Positions 33,415-42,411 of a DNA stretch of 64,000 bases are shown in pieces. Source of the DNA: Gemmatimonadota bacterium (GTDB lineage Bacteria > Gemmatimonadota > Gemmatimonadetes > Gemmatimonadales > Gemmatimonadaceae). Both the position numbers and the translations under genes were made by a program. The notes beneath the pieces were generated by a model that had not been told where the DNA came from, made no database searches, and saw only the letters and a program-made list of their open reading frames with translations. The stretch's first letter is position 1. Every line of letters begins with the position of its first letter. Location of the stretch: contig JAPLKU010000013.1 of the NCBI GenBank assembly GCA_026387935.1, forward strand, positions 208,595 through 272,594. The letters are read 5' to 3'.

Positions 33415-35294
33415 TACCCGACGAAGTCATCGAACAGGTGCAGAGCGCGGCCGACATCGTCGCGATCATCGGCGAGCATGTGAAGCTCAAGAAGGTGGGC
33501 TCGGTATTCCGCGGGCCCTGCCCATTCCATCAAGGCACGAACGCCAACTTCTCCGTGGTGCCGCGCGGTGGGTATCACTGTTTTGTCTGCCACGAGAAAG
33601 GCTCCGTCTTCACCTTCGTCCAGAAACGCCTCGGGATGAACTTCGCGGAGGCCGTCAAGTACGTCGGCGAGAAGTCGGGCATCGAAGTGCGCGAGGTGCA
33701 GCGCAAGCGCGAGGGCCCCGACCCGCGTGAGCCCCTCTGGGAGATCATGGCGACCGCCTCGGCCTGGTTCCGCACGACCCTCTGGGAGAGCGACGCCGGT
33801 GCGCAGGCGCGTGAGTACCTCGCCAAACGAAAGGTCTCGCGCGAAACCGCCGACAAATTCGGTCTTGGCTATGCGCCGCACGAAATCGGCTTGATGCGTG
33901 GCTACCTGAGCGGGCTCGGGTTCAGCGACGAACGCTTGCTCGACGTGGGCCTGCTCGTGAAGCGGGAGGAGCAGGACGAGCCGCGTCCGCGTTTTCGCGA
34001 CCGCCTCATCTTCCCGATTCTCGACGCCGCGGCGCACACGGTTGGGTTCGGCGGACGCCTGCTCGGGCCGGGCGAGCCGAAGTACCTGAACTCGTCGGAG
34101 AGCAGCGTCTTCTCGAAAGGACGCTTGCTCTACAACTACTCGTCAGCGCGGCATGCCATTCGTCGAGCAGAACGCGTGGTCCTGGTGGAGGGATACTTCG
34201 ACGTGGTCCGCATGGTGGACGCCGGCCTCGAAGAGGTGGTCGCGCCGATGGGCACGGCCCTCACCGATGACCAAGCCGATCTCATCGCGAGGAGTGCTAC
34301 GACGGTGTTTCTCCTCTATGACTCTGACGCGCCCGGGCAGAAGGCGAGCTTTCGGTCGGCGGATGTGCTGCTCTCGCGCGGCGTCACCGTGCGCATGGTG
34401 ACACTGCCAGAGGGTGAGGACCCCGACACGTTCGTGCAGCGCCATGGCGGCGCCGCTATGGAAAAACTGCTCGACCAGGCGCTTGATGTGTTTGATCGCA
34501 AAGTGCAGTTACTGGAGCGCGGCGGATGGTTTGCCGATCTCCAACGGAAGCGTCGCGCCCTCGATCGGCTCATGCCGACCATTCGCGCGACGACAGACCC
34601 GATCACTCGCGACCTCTATTTGGCACGGACCGCGCAAGCGGCTGGAATTGAGCGCGATGTCCTCGTGCGCGAACTTGAGCTGCTGCCGCGGCGCGCACGC
34701 GGGCGGCCCGCACCACCCGCGCCCGCGCCATCCCTCAGGCCAGGTGGCATCGCACCGCGCCATTCGCCCGAACTCATCGTGCAGGTGGAACATGCGCCTG
34801 AGAGTTCCGCCGAACGCGAGCTCCTGCGCGTGATGATCCTCCACCCTGATCTGGTGGACAAGGTGATCGAGGACGTCGCTCGCGTGGAAACGGACGACAC
34901 CGTCGAAACGGAAGAAGCGCTCGAGCCCGTCACCGGGCCTACGCCGGTCGTCCGCGACCCGGTGTACGCAACGATTTTTGCCGAACTCTCGTCCGGCGGC
35001 GACCTTTCAATTGAAGCGCTGGCCGAGCGGCTCGGGCCGCTGGAGAACTCGGTGGTTGAGGAATTGCGCTCGGAACCCGGGGCCGTCGTGGACCCGGCGC
35101 GGTCCATTTCGGACGCCATCCGGATGCTCAAGGCGCGGGCGCTCCGTGAACGCATTGATGAGCACGCAGGTATGCTCCGGTTAGCGGGCGAGGACGAAAA
35201 AAACGCGCTCCTCAGAAAAACTGAAGCGCTGCGGAAGGAGTTGGCGGCAGTAGGCGGCAGAGATTGGCGCAGCGTACGACGGCTGAACACGTAA
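33411..35294 (+). CDS. dnaG: DNA primase
   Basis: Synthesises RNA primers for replication. The 627-residue protein has the CHC2 zinc ribbon C37-x2-H40-x16-C57-x2-C60, the RNA polymerase domain with EGYFDVVRM and the TOPRIM metal site (YDSDAPGQKAS), and a C-terminal helicase-binding region rich in Glu and Arg. GTG 33411 overlaps the mutS2 stop (GTGA). The N-terminal IPDEVIEQVQSAADIVAIIG is typical. No rpoD or rpsU is adjacent, unlike the classical macromolecular-synthesis operon. Confidence 0.96.
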   Translation: MIPDEVIEQVQSAADIVAIIGEHVKLKKVGSVFRGPCPFHQGTNANFSVVPRGGYHCFVCHEKGSVFTFVQKRLGMNFAEAVKYVGEKSGIEVREVQRKREGPDPREPLWEIMATASAWFRTTLWESDAGAQAREYLAKRKVSRETADKFGLGYAPHEIGLMRGYLSGLGFSDERLLDVGLLVKREEQDEPRPRFRDRLIFPILDAAAHTVGFGGRLLGPGEPKYLNSSESSVFSKGRLLYNYSSARHAIRRAERVVLVEGYFDVVRMVDAGLEEVVAPMGTALTDDQADLIARSATTVFLLYDSDAPGQKASFRSADVLLSRGVTVRMVTLPEGEDPDTFVQRHGGAAMEKLLDQALDVFDRKVQLLERGGWFADLQRKRRALDRLMPTIRATTDPITRDLYLARTAQAAGIERDVLVRELELLPRRARGRPAPPAPAPSLRPGGIAPRHSPELIVQVEHAPESSAERELLRVMILHPDLVDKVIEDVARVETDDTVETEEALEPVTGPTPVVRDPVYATIFAELSSGGDLSIEALAERLGPLENSVVEELRSEPGAVVDPARSISDAIRMLKARALRERIDEHAGMLRLAGEDEKNALLRKTEALRKELAAVGGRDWRSVRRLNT

Positions 35295-35325
35295 TTATTT
35301 CACCAGCTACACAGGGAGGCAGTAC

Positions 35326-36042
35326 GTGGCGACGGAATTGCAGGCGCTGTTGGCATTGCAGGAAGACGACGTCATTATCCGCGGGCTCGAAGAGCGCCTC
35401 GCGCTCCTGGAACCGCGCATTCGGGAACTCGACGGACGGAGGACGCGGATTCTCGACGCCATCGCGCGGTCGACTGCCGCCGCCGAGGTCGAGGAGAAGA
35501 AGCAGGCGCACCTCCGCGACAGGATTGCCGAGCACAAGCTGCTGATTGAGAAAAACAAGGCGGCGATGGACGTCGTCCAGAACATCAAGATGGCAACGGC
35601 TGCCGCTGCACAGATGGAGCAGGCGATGAAGATTGTCGCCACGGAGGACAGTGATCTCCTTGCGATCAACCGGCGACTCGAAGACGTTCGTGGCTCGCTC
35701 GCGAACCAGCAGGGTGAACTGGCCGCACTCGAAACCGAGCAGGAAGCTGCGCGCGCCGACGTGGCGGCACAGCAGGGCGTGATTGACGCCGAGATGAACG
35801 AGGCGATGGCGAAGCGCACGATTGCGGCGAAGGAAGTGGCCGCGTCGCTCCTCGACAAGTACGATCGGATTCGAAAGCGGAAGATGGCCGATGCGGTGTT
35901 CGCGATGCGCGGGATGTCGTGTGGCAACTGCGATACCGCCATTCCGATGCAACGCCGGCACGTCATGACGTCCACCGAAGCGATTGATCTCTGCGAAGCG
36001 TGCGGCGTGCTGATGTACTTCACGCCGGCGGAAAGGGTTTAA
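35326..36042 (+). CDS. C4-type zinc ribbon coiled-coil protein
   Basis: A 238-residue protein: residues 1-180 form a long alpha-helical coiled coil (ALQEDDVIIRGLEERLALLE and many Glu/Arg/Ala heptads), and the C-terminus has a zinc ribbon with MSCGNCDTAI and LCEACGVLMYF (CxxC...CxxC). This is the DUF164/CdsZ-like family found next to recJ, dnaG or translation genes. Function is not established; RNA or nucleic-acid binding is plausible. GTG 35326 sits 6 nt after GGGAGG. Confidence 0.85.
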   Translation: MATELQALLALQEDDVIIRGLEERLALLEPRIRELDGRRTRILDAIARSTAAAEVEEKKQAHLRDRIAEHKLLIEKNKAAMDVVQNIKMATAAAAQMEQAMKIVATEDSDLLAINRRLEDVRGSLANQQGELAALETEQEAARADVAAQQGVIDAEMNEAMAKRTIAAKEVAASLLDKYDRIRKRKMADAVFAMRGMSCGNCDTAIPMQRRHVMTSTEAIDLCEACGVLMYFTPAERV

Positions 36043-36050
36043 GAGGGTCC

Positions 36051-37769
36051 TTGAGTTCACGGCGGCGGCCTGACGCCAGATGGGAGCTGGCGGATCCGCC
36101 CGATGCGGCGGCGGCGCAGTCTCTCGCCTCTACGCTATCGTTGCCGTTGGCGCTTTCGCAGCTGTTGGTGACGCGCGGATATGGTGCTGATGGCCGGGCC
36201 AAGCGGTTCCTCCGCCCCTCTCTCGATCAGCTGAGCGATCCATGGCTGCTGGCCGACATGGGCGTCGCCGTCGCGCGACTCTCGGTCGCGATCATGCAAC
36301 GCGAGATCATCCTCGTGCACGGCGACTACGACGTGGACGGGATGTGCTCTACCGCTCTCATCACGCGCTCACTGCGCGCGCTCGGCGCGCAGGTCTCGCC
36401 GTTCATCCCCGACCGTCAGCGCGACGGTTACGATTTGGGCCCCGCCGGAGTCGAAGCGGCCAAACGCGCTGGCGCCAGAGTCGTCCTGACCTGCGATTGC
36501 GGGACGACGGCAGTGAAGGCGGGCGACGATCTCGCCGCCGCCGGCATTGACCTCATCATCAGTGATCACCATTTGCCCGGCGCAACGCTGCCGAAGGCGC
36601 TCGCGATCCTCAATCCCCGGCGCGTGGATGACACGTCGCCCGACAAGGACCTTGCCGCCGTGGGCGTGGCGTTTAAGCTCGCGATGGCGCTCACGAAAGC
36701 GCTCGATGGCAATGTGAACGTCGTCCTCAACCAGCTCGACCTGGTCGCGCTTGCGACCGTGGCCGACGTCGCACCGCTGCGCGGCGAGAATCGCGTGTTC
36801 GTGCGGCGCGGCCTCGCCCTGATGCGGGAGACGAAAAACCTCGGCCTTCAGGCGCTTATTCGTTCGTCGGGCCTCGATGGCAAAGAGATCACGGCTGGCC
36901 GCATCGGTTTCATTCTCGCGCCGCGTCTCAACGCGCTTGGCCGGATGGATCGTGCGCTGCTCGGCGTGGATCTCCTGCTCGCCGAAGACCAGGAACAGGC
37001 GACGACCATCGCACGGCACTGTGAGGAGCGAAATCGCGAGCGTCAGGAGCTCGACCGCGCCATTCTCGAAAGCGTCATGCGCCGCGTGGATGCGCTCGAC
37101 CTCGACGACACCTGGGGCATCGCGCTCGCCGACGAAGGCTGGCATCCCGGAGTGATAGGCATCGTTGCGTCGCGCGTGGTCGAACAAACTGGTCGCCCAA
37201 CCTTTCTCGTCGCCGTGAACGACGGAGTCGGAAAGGGGTCAGGCCGCTCCATTCCGGCGTTCGACCTGCATGCAGCGCTTGGCGAGTGCTCGGATCTGCT
37301 GATCAAGCATGGCGGGCATCGCGCCGCGGCCGGCCTTACGATTGCTCCTGAACAGATGCCGGCGTTCGCCGAGCGGTTCAATGAAGTGGCACGTGGCCGC
37401 CTCACCGAGCGCGATCTTATGCGAGTCGTACATGTCGATGTGGCGCTGCCCATTTCCGAGGCCACGGCTGAGCTGGAGAAGCTCCTTCGAAACTTTGAGC
37501 CGTTCGGCATCGGTAATCCGGGGCCGACTTTTTCGGCGCATGGCGTTCGCGTTGCGACGTCGGCGGCGAAGATTGGCGCCGACGGCGTGAAGTTCTCCGT
37601 TGATGGTGCCTCCGGCCCGGTGGAGGCCGTGGGGTGGGGGCTCGCGCCGCGCGCGGCGGAACTCGCCGTGGGCAGGAGCGTCGATCTCGCCTATCGCATT
37701 GAGCGCAACGTGTTTCGAGGGATGGAACGCCTGCAGCTCGCGATTCTCGACTTTCGGCCCGCGGCATAG
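36051..37769 (+). CDS. recJ: Single-stranded-DNA-specific exonuclease RecJ
   Basis: 5'-3' ssDNA exonuclease of recombination and mismatch repair, 572 residues from TTG 36051. The DHH phosphoesterase core has VHGDYDVDGMCSTAL (motif I), LTCDCGTTA, ISDHHLPG (DHH motif), and the DHHA1 part has NRERQELDR, KGSGRSIPAFDLH, HGGHRAAAG, then the OB domain with FEPFGIGNPGPTF. TTG 36051 is chosen because AGAGGG lies 5-10 nt upstream and the family N-terminus (WELADPPDAAAAQSLAS) begins there; the open frame runs further upstream through the zinc-ribbon gene. Confidence 0.93.
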   Translation: MSSRRRPDARWELADPPDAAAAQSLASTLSLPLALSQLLVTRGYGADGRAKRFLRPSLDQLSDPWLLADMGVAVARLSVAIMQREIILVHGDYDVDGMCSTALITRSLRALGAQVSPFIPDRQRDGYDLGPAGVEAAKRAGARVVLTCDCGTTAVKAGDDLAAAGIDLIISDHHLPGATLPKALAILNPRRVDDTSPDKDLAAVGVAFKLAMALTKALDGNVNVVLNQLDLVALATVADVAPLRGENRVFVRRGLALMRETKNLGLQALIRSSGLDGKEITAGRIGFILAPRLNALGRMDRALLGVDLLLAEDQEQATTIARHCEERNRERQELDRAILESVMRRVDALDLDDTWGIALADEGWHPGVIGIVASRVVEQTGRPTFLVAVNDGVGKGSGRSIPAFDLHAALGECSDLLIKHGGHRAAAGLTIAPEQMPAFAERFNEVARGRLTERDLMRVVHVDVALPISEATAELEKLLRNFEPFGIGNPGPTFSAHGVRVATSAAKIGADGVKFSVDGASGPVEAVGWGLAPRAAELAVGRSVDLAYRIERNVFRGMERLQLAILDFRPAA

Positions 37770-37777
37770 GCCCGCTC

Positions 37778-38299
37778 ATGCGCATCATTGCCGGCGAATG
37801 GGGCGGGCGCACCATCAAGGCGCCAAAGGGCAGGGATGTGCGCCCGACGTCGGATCGTGCGCGCGAAGCGTGGATGAGCATCGTTCATCCCATTCTCGTG
37901 GATGCCCGCGTGCTGGACCTCTTTGCGGGCACTGGTGCCCTGGGCCTCGAAGCCCTCTCTCGCGGTGCGGCGTGGGCGGATTTTGTCGAGCTGTCGCCGC
38001 GCACGGCGCGCAACCTGGAAGAGAACATCGAGGCGTTGGGCGCTGCCGCGCGGTGCAAGGTCATGCTCACGGACGCCGTCGGATTCGCTGCGAATCTTGC
38101 CAAGGCGGGAACGCGCTACGAGGTGGCCTTCGCTGACCCGCCCTACAACAAGGGCCTCGCGGTCGCCGTGGCCGGCCTCTGGCTAGCTGCCCCATTCGCG
38201 ACGATCTTCGGGGTTGAGCACGAAGCCACGGTGCCGTTGCCTGCAGGGGGCGACACCCGTCGCTACGGAGATACCGCGATTACGATTTACCGGACCTGA
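37778..38299 (+). CDS. rsmD: 16S rRNA (guanine(966)-N2)-methyltransferase
   Basis: RsmD methylates G966 of 16S rRNA with SAM. The 173-residue protein begins MRIIAGEWGGRTI as in the family, has the SAM motif VLDLFAGTGALGLEALSRGA and the catalytic DPPY in VAFADPPYNKGLA. Normal length. It lies 8 nt after recJ and directly before coaD, a common pairing. Confidence 0.95.
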   Translation: MRIIAGEWGGRTIKAPKGRDVRPTSDRAREAWMSIVHPILVDARVLDLFAGTGALGLEALSRGAAWADFVELSPRTARNLEENIEALGAAARCKVMLTDAVGFAANLAKAGTRYEVAFADPPYNKGLAVAVAGLWLAAPFATIFGVEHEATVPLPAGGDTRRYGDTAITIYRT

Positions 38300-38300
38300 T

Positions 38301-38786
38301 ATGCCTACTGTCGCTCTCTACGCCGGCTCCTTCGATCCGATCACGAATGGCCACACCGACCTGATCCGCAGGAGCCTCGGCTTCGTGGATCGGTTGATTG
38401 TGGCCGTTGCGGTGAACAAGACCAAACAGCCCCTGTTCACGGCCGAAGAACGCCTGTCACTCATCACGACCGCCCTCGCCGAAGAACCGCGCGTCGAGGT
38501 GAAGAGCTTTCAGGGCCTCCTCGTCAACTTCGCGCGCAGGGAGAACGTGCGCATGATCATCCGCGGCCTTCGCGCCATGGGCGATTTCGAGTACGAATAT
38601 CAGATGGCCCTGATGAACCGCCATCTGGCGCCGGAGCTGGAGACGGTGTTCATGATTCCGTCACTCGATACTACCCACGTCAGCTCGAGCCTCGTGCGTG
38701 AAATCGCCAAGTTTGGCGGCGATGTCGGGAGCCTGGTCCACCCTGTGGTAGGCGAGGCCCTGAACACCAAGTTCAAGAACGGTTAG
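38301..38786 (+). CDS. coaD: Phosphopantetheine adenylyltransferase
   Basis: Transfers AMP to 4'-phosphopantetheine in coenzyme A synthesis. From ATG 38301 the protein has 161 residues. It shows the nucleotidyltransferase motif AGSFDPITNGHTDLI (T/HxGH), the RGLRAMGDFEYEYQM segment and the ISSSxVR-like HVSSSLVREIA. Length is normal. The upstream extension of the frame overlaps rsmD and is not coding. Start is one base after the rsmD stop. Confidence 0.96.
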   Translation: MPTVALYAGSFDPITNGHTDLIRRSLGFVDRLIVAVAVNKTKQPLFTAEERLSLITTALAEEPRVEVKSFQGLLVNFARRENVRMIIRGLRAMGDFEYEYQMALMNRHLAPELETVFMIPSLDTTHVSSSLVREIAKFGGDVGSLVHPVVGEALNTKFKNG

Positions 38787-38828
38787 TTACTTTCCCATTC
38801 ATACTCTGCTTCCGGGAGCCGTACTCCA

Positions 38829-39161
38829 ATGAGCTTCTCCGTCTCAAAGATGGGCGACGTGACCGTGGTCGAGGTCGAAGGCCAGCTCATCGTCGGCAAC
38901 CGACAGGATCTGAAGCAGAAAGTGCTCGATGAAGTGGAGATGGGCGCGAAGAAAGTGCTGATCGACTTCGCGCGCACCGGCTACATCGATAGCTCCGGCC
39001 TCGGCGTCCTCGTGTCGCTCGCCAAGCGAATCCGTGACGCCGGCGGCGAACTCCGCCTCGCCAATCTGCACGACGAACTGCAGACGCTGTTCGAGCTCAC
39101 GAAGCTCGACACGCTCTTCCAGATCTCGAAAACCCGCGAGCACGCACTCGAGAGTTTCTAG
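38829..39161 (+). CDS. STAS-domain anti-anti-sigma factor
   Basis: A 110-residue STAS protein of the RsbV/SpoIIAA type. The phosphorylatable serine lies in YIDSSGLGVLVSLAKR, and the fold is otherwise complete. Partner-switching proteins like this bind and titrate an anti-sigma HATPase when dephosphorylated. The next two genes encode a HATPase and a GAF-PP2C phosphatase, which gives the complete switch. A TACTCT box at 38802-38807 and GGGAG at 38814-38818 precede the ATG, a conventional short leader. Confidence 0.92.
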   Translation: MSFSVSKMGDVTVVEVEGQLIVGNRQDLKQKVLDEVEMGAKKVLIDFARTGYIDSSGLGVLVSLAKRIRDAGGELRLANLHDELQTLFELTKLDTLFQISKTREHALESF

Positions 39162-39162
39162 G

Positions 39163-39582
39163 GTGGCGATTGGTGAATCACTGGACTTTCGCATCCCCAG
39201 CGACGTTCAGTACATCGAAGGCGTAGTGGGTGAAGTGGTCGCGCGCTGTCAGGCGCTCGCATTCTCGCGGCGCCACACGGCGCTGAACGTCCCGGTCGCC
39301 CTTACCGAAGCGCTCTCCAACGCGATTCTCCGCGGCAACGGCGACACCGTGGGCCGATCAGTCTCTGTGCGCGTCGAGATCGACGATGTGCAGCTGGTCG
39401 CAGAGGTGCGCGACGACGGCGATGGGTTTGACCTCGACGCCTGTACCGAGGACGCGACGCTTCCGGAAAATGTGATTCGGGAAGATGGGCGCGGCCTGTT
39501 TCTGATGCAGAAGCTGATGGATCGCGTCGAGCGGTTCCGCGACGGAGGGAACGTCGTCCGGCTTGTCCTCATGCGCGGCTAG
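39163..39582 (+). CDS. Anti-sigma factor serine kinase-like HATPase (RsbW/SpoIIAB type)
   Basis: A 139-residue GHKL ATPase. GTG 39163 follows the STAS stop by 1 nt. N box: VALTEALSNAILRGN; G1: RDDGDGFD; G2: DGRGLFLMQKLMDRVE. No histidine-kinase domains are present, so this is an RsbW-type Ser/Thr kinase or a phosphatase-switch partner. It probably phosphorylates the preceding STAS protein and binds a sigma factor, which is not encoded nearby. Confidence 0.88.
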   Translation: MAIGESLDFRIPSDVQYIEGVVGEVVARCQALAFSRRHTALNVPVALTEALSNAILRGNGDTVGRSVSVRVEIDDVQLVAEVRDDGDGFDLDACTEDATLPENVIREDGRGLFLMQKLMDRVERFRDGGNVVRLVLMRG

Positions 39583-39587
39583 CCGCC

Positions 39588-40883
39588 ATGGACGAGCTCG
39601 AACGCGCGCGACACGAGATTCGCCTCACGGCCAACGCCCTGGCCGAGAGCTGGGAAGAGATCAATCTTCTCTATTCGATTGGTGAGATTCTCGGCCGTAC
39701 CGTCAATCTCGACGACGCGGCCGGCACCATCCTCAACGAGATTTCGGAAACGGTCGCGGCCGACTTGGGCGCCATCTATGTGCACGACGCCGCCCGCGGT
39801 CTGCTTGTCCCGATTGCTGCAAAAGGTGTCGCGCCGGCCGATGTGGGCTCGGTCCCTATCGACGACACGACGACCATCGTGGCGCAGGTGTTTCGCGAGT
39901 CCACTCCACGCCTTTTCGACCCCACCGATGCTCCGTCGCCTTACGAAGTGCCGGTGCGGCGCGGGCAGACGCTCGGCTTGCCCATTACCTGGTCAACGCC
40001 GAAGGGCAGCATCGGCCTTGGCGTCGTCACGCTCTCTGCGCCGCGATTTGACCGGAACTTCACAGCCGGCGACCTGAAGCTTGTCGCTGCGATTGCGTCG
40101 CAGATCGGGACGGCTATTCAGATCACGCGACTCGTGAAGGCGTCCGTGGCGCAAGAGCGCCTCGAGCATGAGATGCAACTCGCCCACGATCTGCAGATGC
40201 GCCTCCTGCCGTCACCCAGCGTGCTCGCGCCCGAGTGGACGTGCGCGGCGCGCGTGGAGCCGGCACGTTCAGTCGGCGGAGACTTCTACCATCTGTTCAA
40301 GCTCACCGACGGCCGGATTGGTGTGTTGATCGGCGATGTGTCGAGCCATGGCTATCAAGCCGCACTGATCATGGCGCTGACCATGAGTGCGATGGCGATT
40401 CATGCGCAGAAGGGCGACGATCCGGCAACGACGATTGCGGCGCTGCGCACGACGATTGCCGATGAGCTCAATGAGACGGACATGTTTCTCGCGCTCTGCT
40501 ACTGTGTGCTCGACCCCGCGAAGGGTGAAGTGTGCTGGGTGAACGCCGGGCAGCCGCATGCGTTCACCATGACTGCCGACGGAACGCTCACCCGGTTGCC
40601 GGCCACCGATCCGCCGCTCGGCATGGCGTCGGAGCGCCCGCACCAGGCGACCCGACCGTGGAATGCAGCGACCGACTCGCTCGTGCTCTTCACCGACGGG
40701 GTGCCCGATGCGCGTGACGCGCATGCGAAGACCCTCGGCGAGGCGAAGGTGCTCGAGGTGATCAAAGCGCGCCGAAACGATCAGCCAGAACGCATCGTGG
40801 ACGGCGTCTTCGCCTTGCTCGAAGGGCATATGGGCGCTGTGGCTCCGCCGGACGATCAGGCGCTCCTCATCGTTCGCACCTAG
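39588..40883 (+). CDS. GAF-domain PP2C (SpoIIE/RsbU-type) serine phosphatase
   Basis: A 431-residue protein: N-terminal helix, GAF domain at about 30-170 (NLLYSIGEILGRTVNLDDAA, GAIYVHDAARGLL), a helical linker (VAQERLEHEMQLAHDLQMRL) and a SpoIIE-like PP2C domain from about 205 with metal-site motifs GGDFYHLF, GDVSSHG, LFTDGVPDA and DDQALLIVRT. It should dephosphorylate the STAS protein in response to a signal read by GAF. Third gene of the partner-switching unit, 5 nt after the HATPase. Confidence 0.92.
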   Translation: MDELERARHEIRLTANALAESWEEINLLYSIGEILGRTVNLDDAAGTILNEISETVAADLGAIYVHDAARGLLVPIAAKGVAPADVGSVPIDDTTTIVAQVFRESTPRLFDPTDAPSPYEVPVRRGQTLGLPITWSTPKGSIGLGVVTLSAPRFDRNFTAGDLKLVAAIASQIGTAIQITRLVKASVAQERLEHEMQLAHDLQMRLLPSPSVLAPEWTCAARVEPARSVGGDFYHLFKLTDGRIGVLIGDVSSHGYQAALIMALTMSAMAIHAQKGDDPATTIAALRTTIADELNETDMFLALCYCVLDPAKGEVCWVNAGQPHAFTMTADGTLTRLPATDPPLGMASERPHQATRPWNAATDSLVLFTDGVPDARDAHAKTLGEAKVLEVIKARRNDQPERIVDGVFALLEGHMGAVAPPDDQALLIVRT

Positions 40884-40904
40884 GACACGAAGAGTGGCCG
40901 CGTA

Positions 40905-41708
40905 ATGCCGGCGCCGCGCAAACGATTCGGGCAGCACTTTCTCACCGATCCGCGGATTCTTGCGCGCATCGCTGATGCGCTCGAGATAACGCCGGGCGAC
41001 AGCGTGGTCGAGATTGGCCCGGGGCGTGGTGCGCTTACGGAGCCGCTGATTGAGCGAGTGGGCCCCTCGGGACGGCTGACCGTGATTGAGGTGGATCGCG
41101 ATCTCGCGACAGCGTTGCGGGCGGGGTACGCGCTGCATCCCGAGTTCACCTTGATCGAGGGCGACGCACTCAAAACACCGTTCGCGCCTGCCGGTGCCAG
41201 TGAAGGCGGCCGCTACCTATTGGTCGGAAATATTCCGTACAACATTACCACGCCGATTCTGTTCAAGGCGCTCGAAGCGCCGCGCGCCGAGCGCATGGTG
41301 TTCATGATCCAGCGCGAGGTGGCGGAGCGGCTCGCCGCAGCGCCGGCGAGCGAGGCGTACGGCGCGCTCTCAGCGAATGCCCAGGCACTGGCGACGATCG
41401 AGATTCTCTTCAAGGTGCCGGCGGGTGCGTTTACTCCGCCGCCGAAGGTGGACAGCGCAGTGATTCGTGTGGTGCCGCGATCCGATCCCGTAGTGACGCC
41501 GGCAGAAGAAGCGGACTACCGCGTGCTGGTACAGGGGCTTTTCTCGTTCCGTCGCAAGCAGATGATTCGCGCGGTGCGGAACGTGTGCCGCGTGAGCGCG
41601 GAGCGTTCGGCCGAGATGCTCGCCGCCGCTGGTATCGAGCCGACAGATCGGCCTGAAGTTCTCGCGCCGGTGGATTTCGCGCGACTGCTCCGAGCGTCGG
41701 GGCGGTAG
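40905..41708 (+). CDS. rsmA: 16S rRNA (adenine(1518)-N6/adenine(1519)-N6)-dimethyltransferase
   Basis: RsmA (KsgA) dimethylates two adjacent adenines near the 3' end of 16S rRNA. The 267-residue protein has RKRFGQHFLTDPRI, SAM motif VVEIGPGRGALT, catalytic NIPYNITTPI and the C-terminal FSFRRKQMIRAVRNV helix. Normal length. It follows the phosphatase gene by 21 nt and ends just before the convergent rex gene. Confidence 0.96.
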   Translation: MPAPRKRFGQHFLTDPRILARIADALEITPGDSVVEIGPGRGALTEPLIERVGPSGRLTVIEVDRDLATALRAGYALHPEFTLIEGDALKTPFAPAGASEGGRYLLVGNIPYNITTPILFKALEAPRAERMVFMIQREVAERLAAAPASEAYGALSANAQALATIEILFKVPAGAFTPPPKVDSAVIRVVPRSDPVVTPAEEADYRVLVQGLFSFRRKQMIRAVRNVCRVSAERSAEMLAAAGIEPTDRPEVLAPVDFARLLRASGR

Positions 41709-41711
41709 CCG

Positions 41712-41741
41712 AGTTCTCAGGCGCGGCCGCGCAGTAGAACT
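41712..41741. terminator. Inverted repeat between convergent rsmA and rex
   Basis: AGTTCT (41712-41717) pairs with AGAACT (41736-41741) around a GCGCGGCCGCGC palindrome. The 3' arm overlaps the rex stop codon. It probably serves both converging genes. Confidence 0.55.
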
Positions 41742-42363
41742 ATGCCTTTGCCGCGAGCGCGTACGAGAGAATCTCGAGCTCCAGCGCCATATCCACCGAG
41801 CGGAGCGTCACGCCGGCGGGGGCGTGCAGCGGGGCAGGGGCGAAGTTAAGCACGCCGCGAATCCCTGCCTTGGTCACACGATCCACGAGCGGCTGGGCCG
41901 CTTCTGGCGGTACCGCGATAAGCACGATGTCCGCCTTGAGCGACTTGAGGTCGCCGTCGAGTTCCTGCTGGTCCTTCACGATCACGCCGTCGAGCGACTG
42001 GCCGATACGCGCCTGATCCACGTCGTAGACGCCGACAATCTTGAATCCGCGATAACCAAACCCTTCGTATTGCGCGAGCGCTGCGCCGATCTTCCCGGCG
42101 CCGACAATGATCACGCGCCACTCGCGTTCGAGCCCGAGAATCTCGCGAATGCGCTTGGACAGCGCGCTTACCGAGTAACCCAGTCCTCGCGTGCCGAACG
42201 AGCCGAAGAACGAGAGGTCCTTCCGCACCTGCGCCGATGTCGTGCCGCCGAGTGATGCGAGATCACCGCTCGAAATCGTCTCCAGCCCCTGACGCCGATA
42301 ATCCTCGAGGAACCGGAGGTAGAGCGACAGACGTCGCACGGTAGATTCGGCGATGTGCTTCAC
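41740..42363 (-). CDS. rex: Redox-sensing transcriptional repressor Rex
   Basis: Rex binds DNA at low NADH/NAD+ and releases it when NADH rises. The 207-residue protein has the N-terminal winged helix (RRLSLYLRFLEDYRRQG, SGDLASLGGTTSAQVRKDLS, FGSFGTRGLGYSV) and the Rossmann domain with VIIVGAGKIGAALAQYEGF, then the domain-swap helix at the C-terminus (VDMALELEILSYALAAKA). The start is GTG 42363. A perfect Rex operator lies 48 nt upstream, which indicates autoregulation and possibly control of the divergent exonuclease gene. Confidence 0.96.
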   Translation of the reverse strand: MKHIAESTVRRLSLYLRFLEDYRRQGLETISSGDLASLGGTTSAQVRKDLSFFGSFGTRGLGYSVSALSKRIREILGLEREWRVIIVGAGKIGAALAQYEGFGYRGFKIVGVYDVDQARIGQSLDGVIVKDQQELDGDLKSLKADIVLIAVPPEAAQPLVDRVTKAGIRGVLNFAPAPLHAPAGVTLRSVDMALELEILSYALAAKA

Positions 42364-42411
42364 GGGTGTGGATCGGAGGCGGCGTGTGGGTACGCGAACG
42401 AGTTGCGGCGC

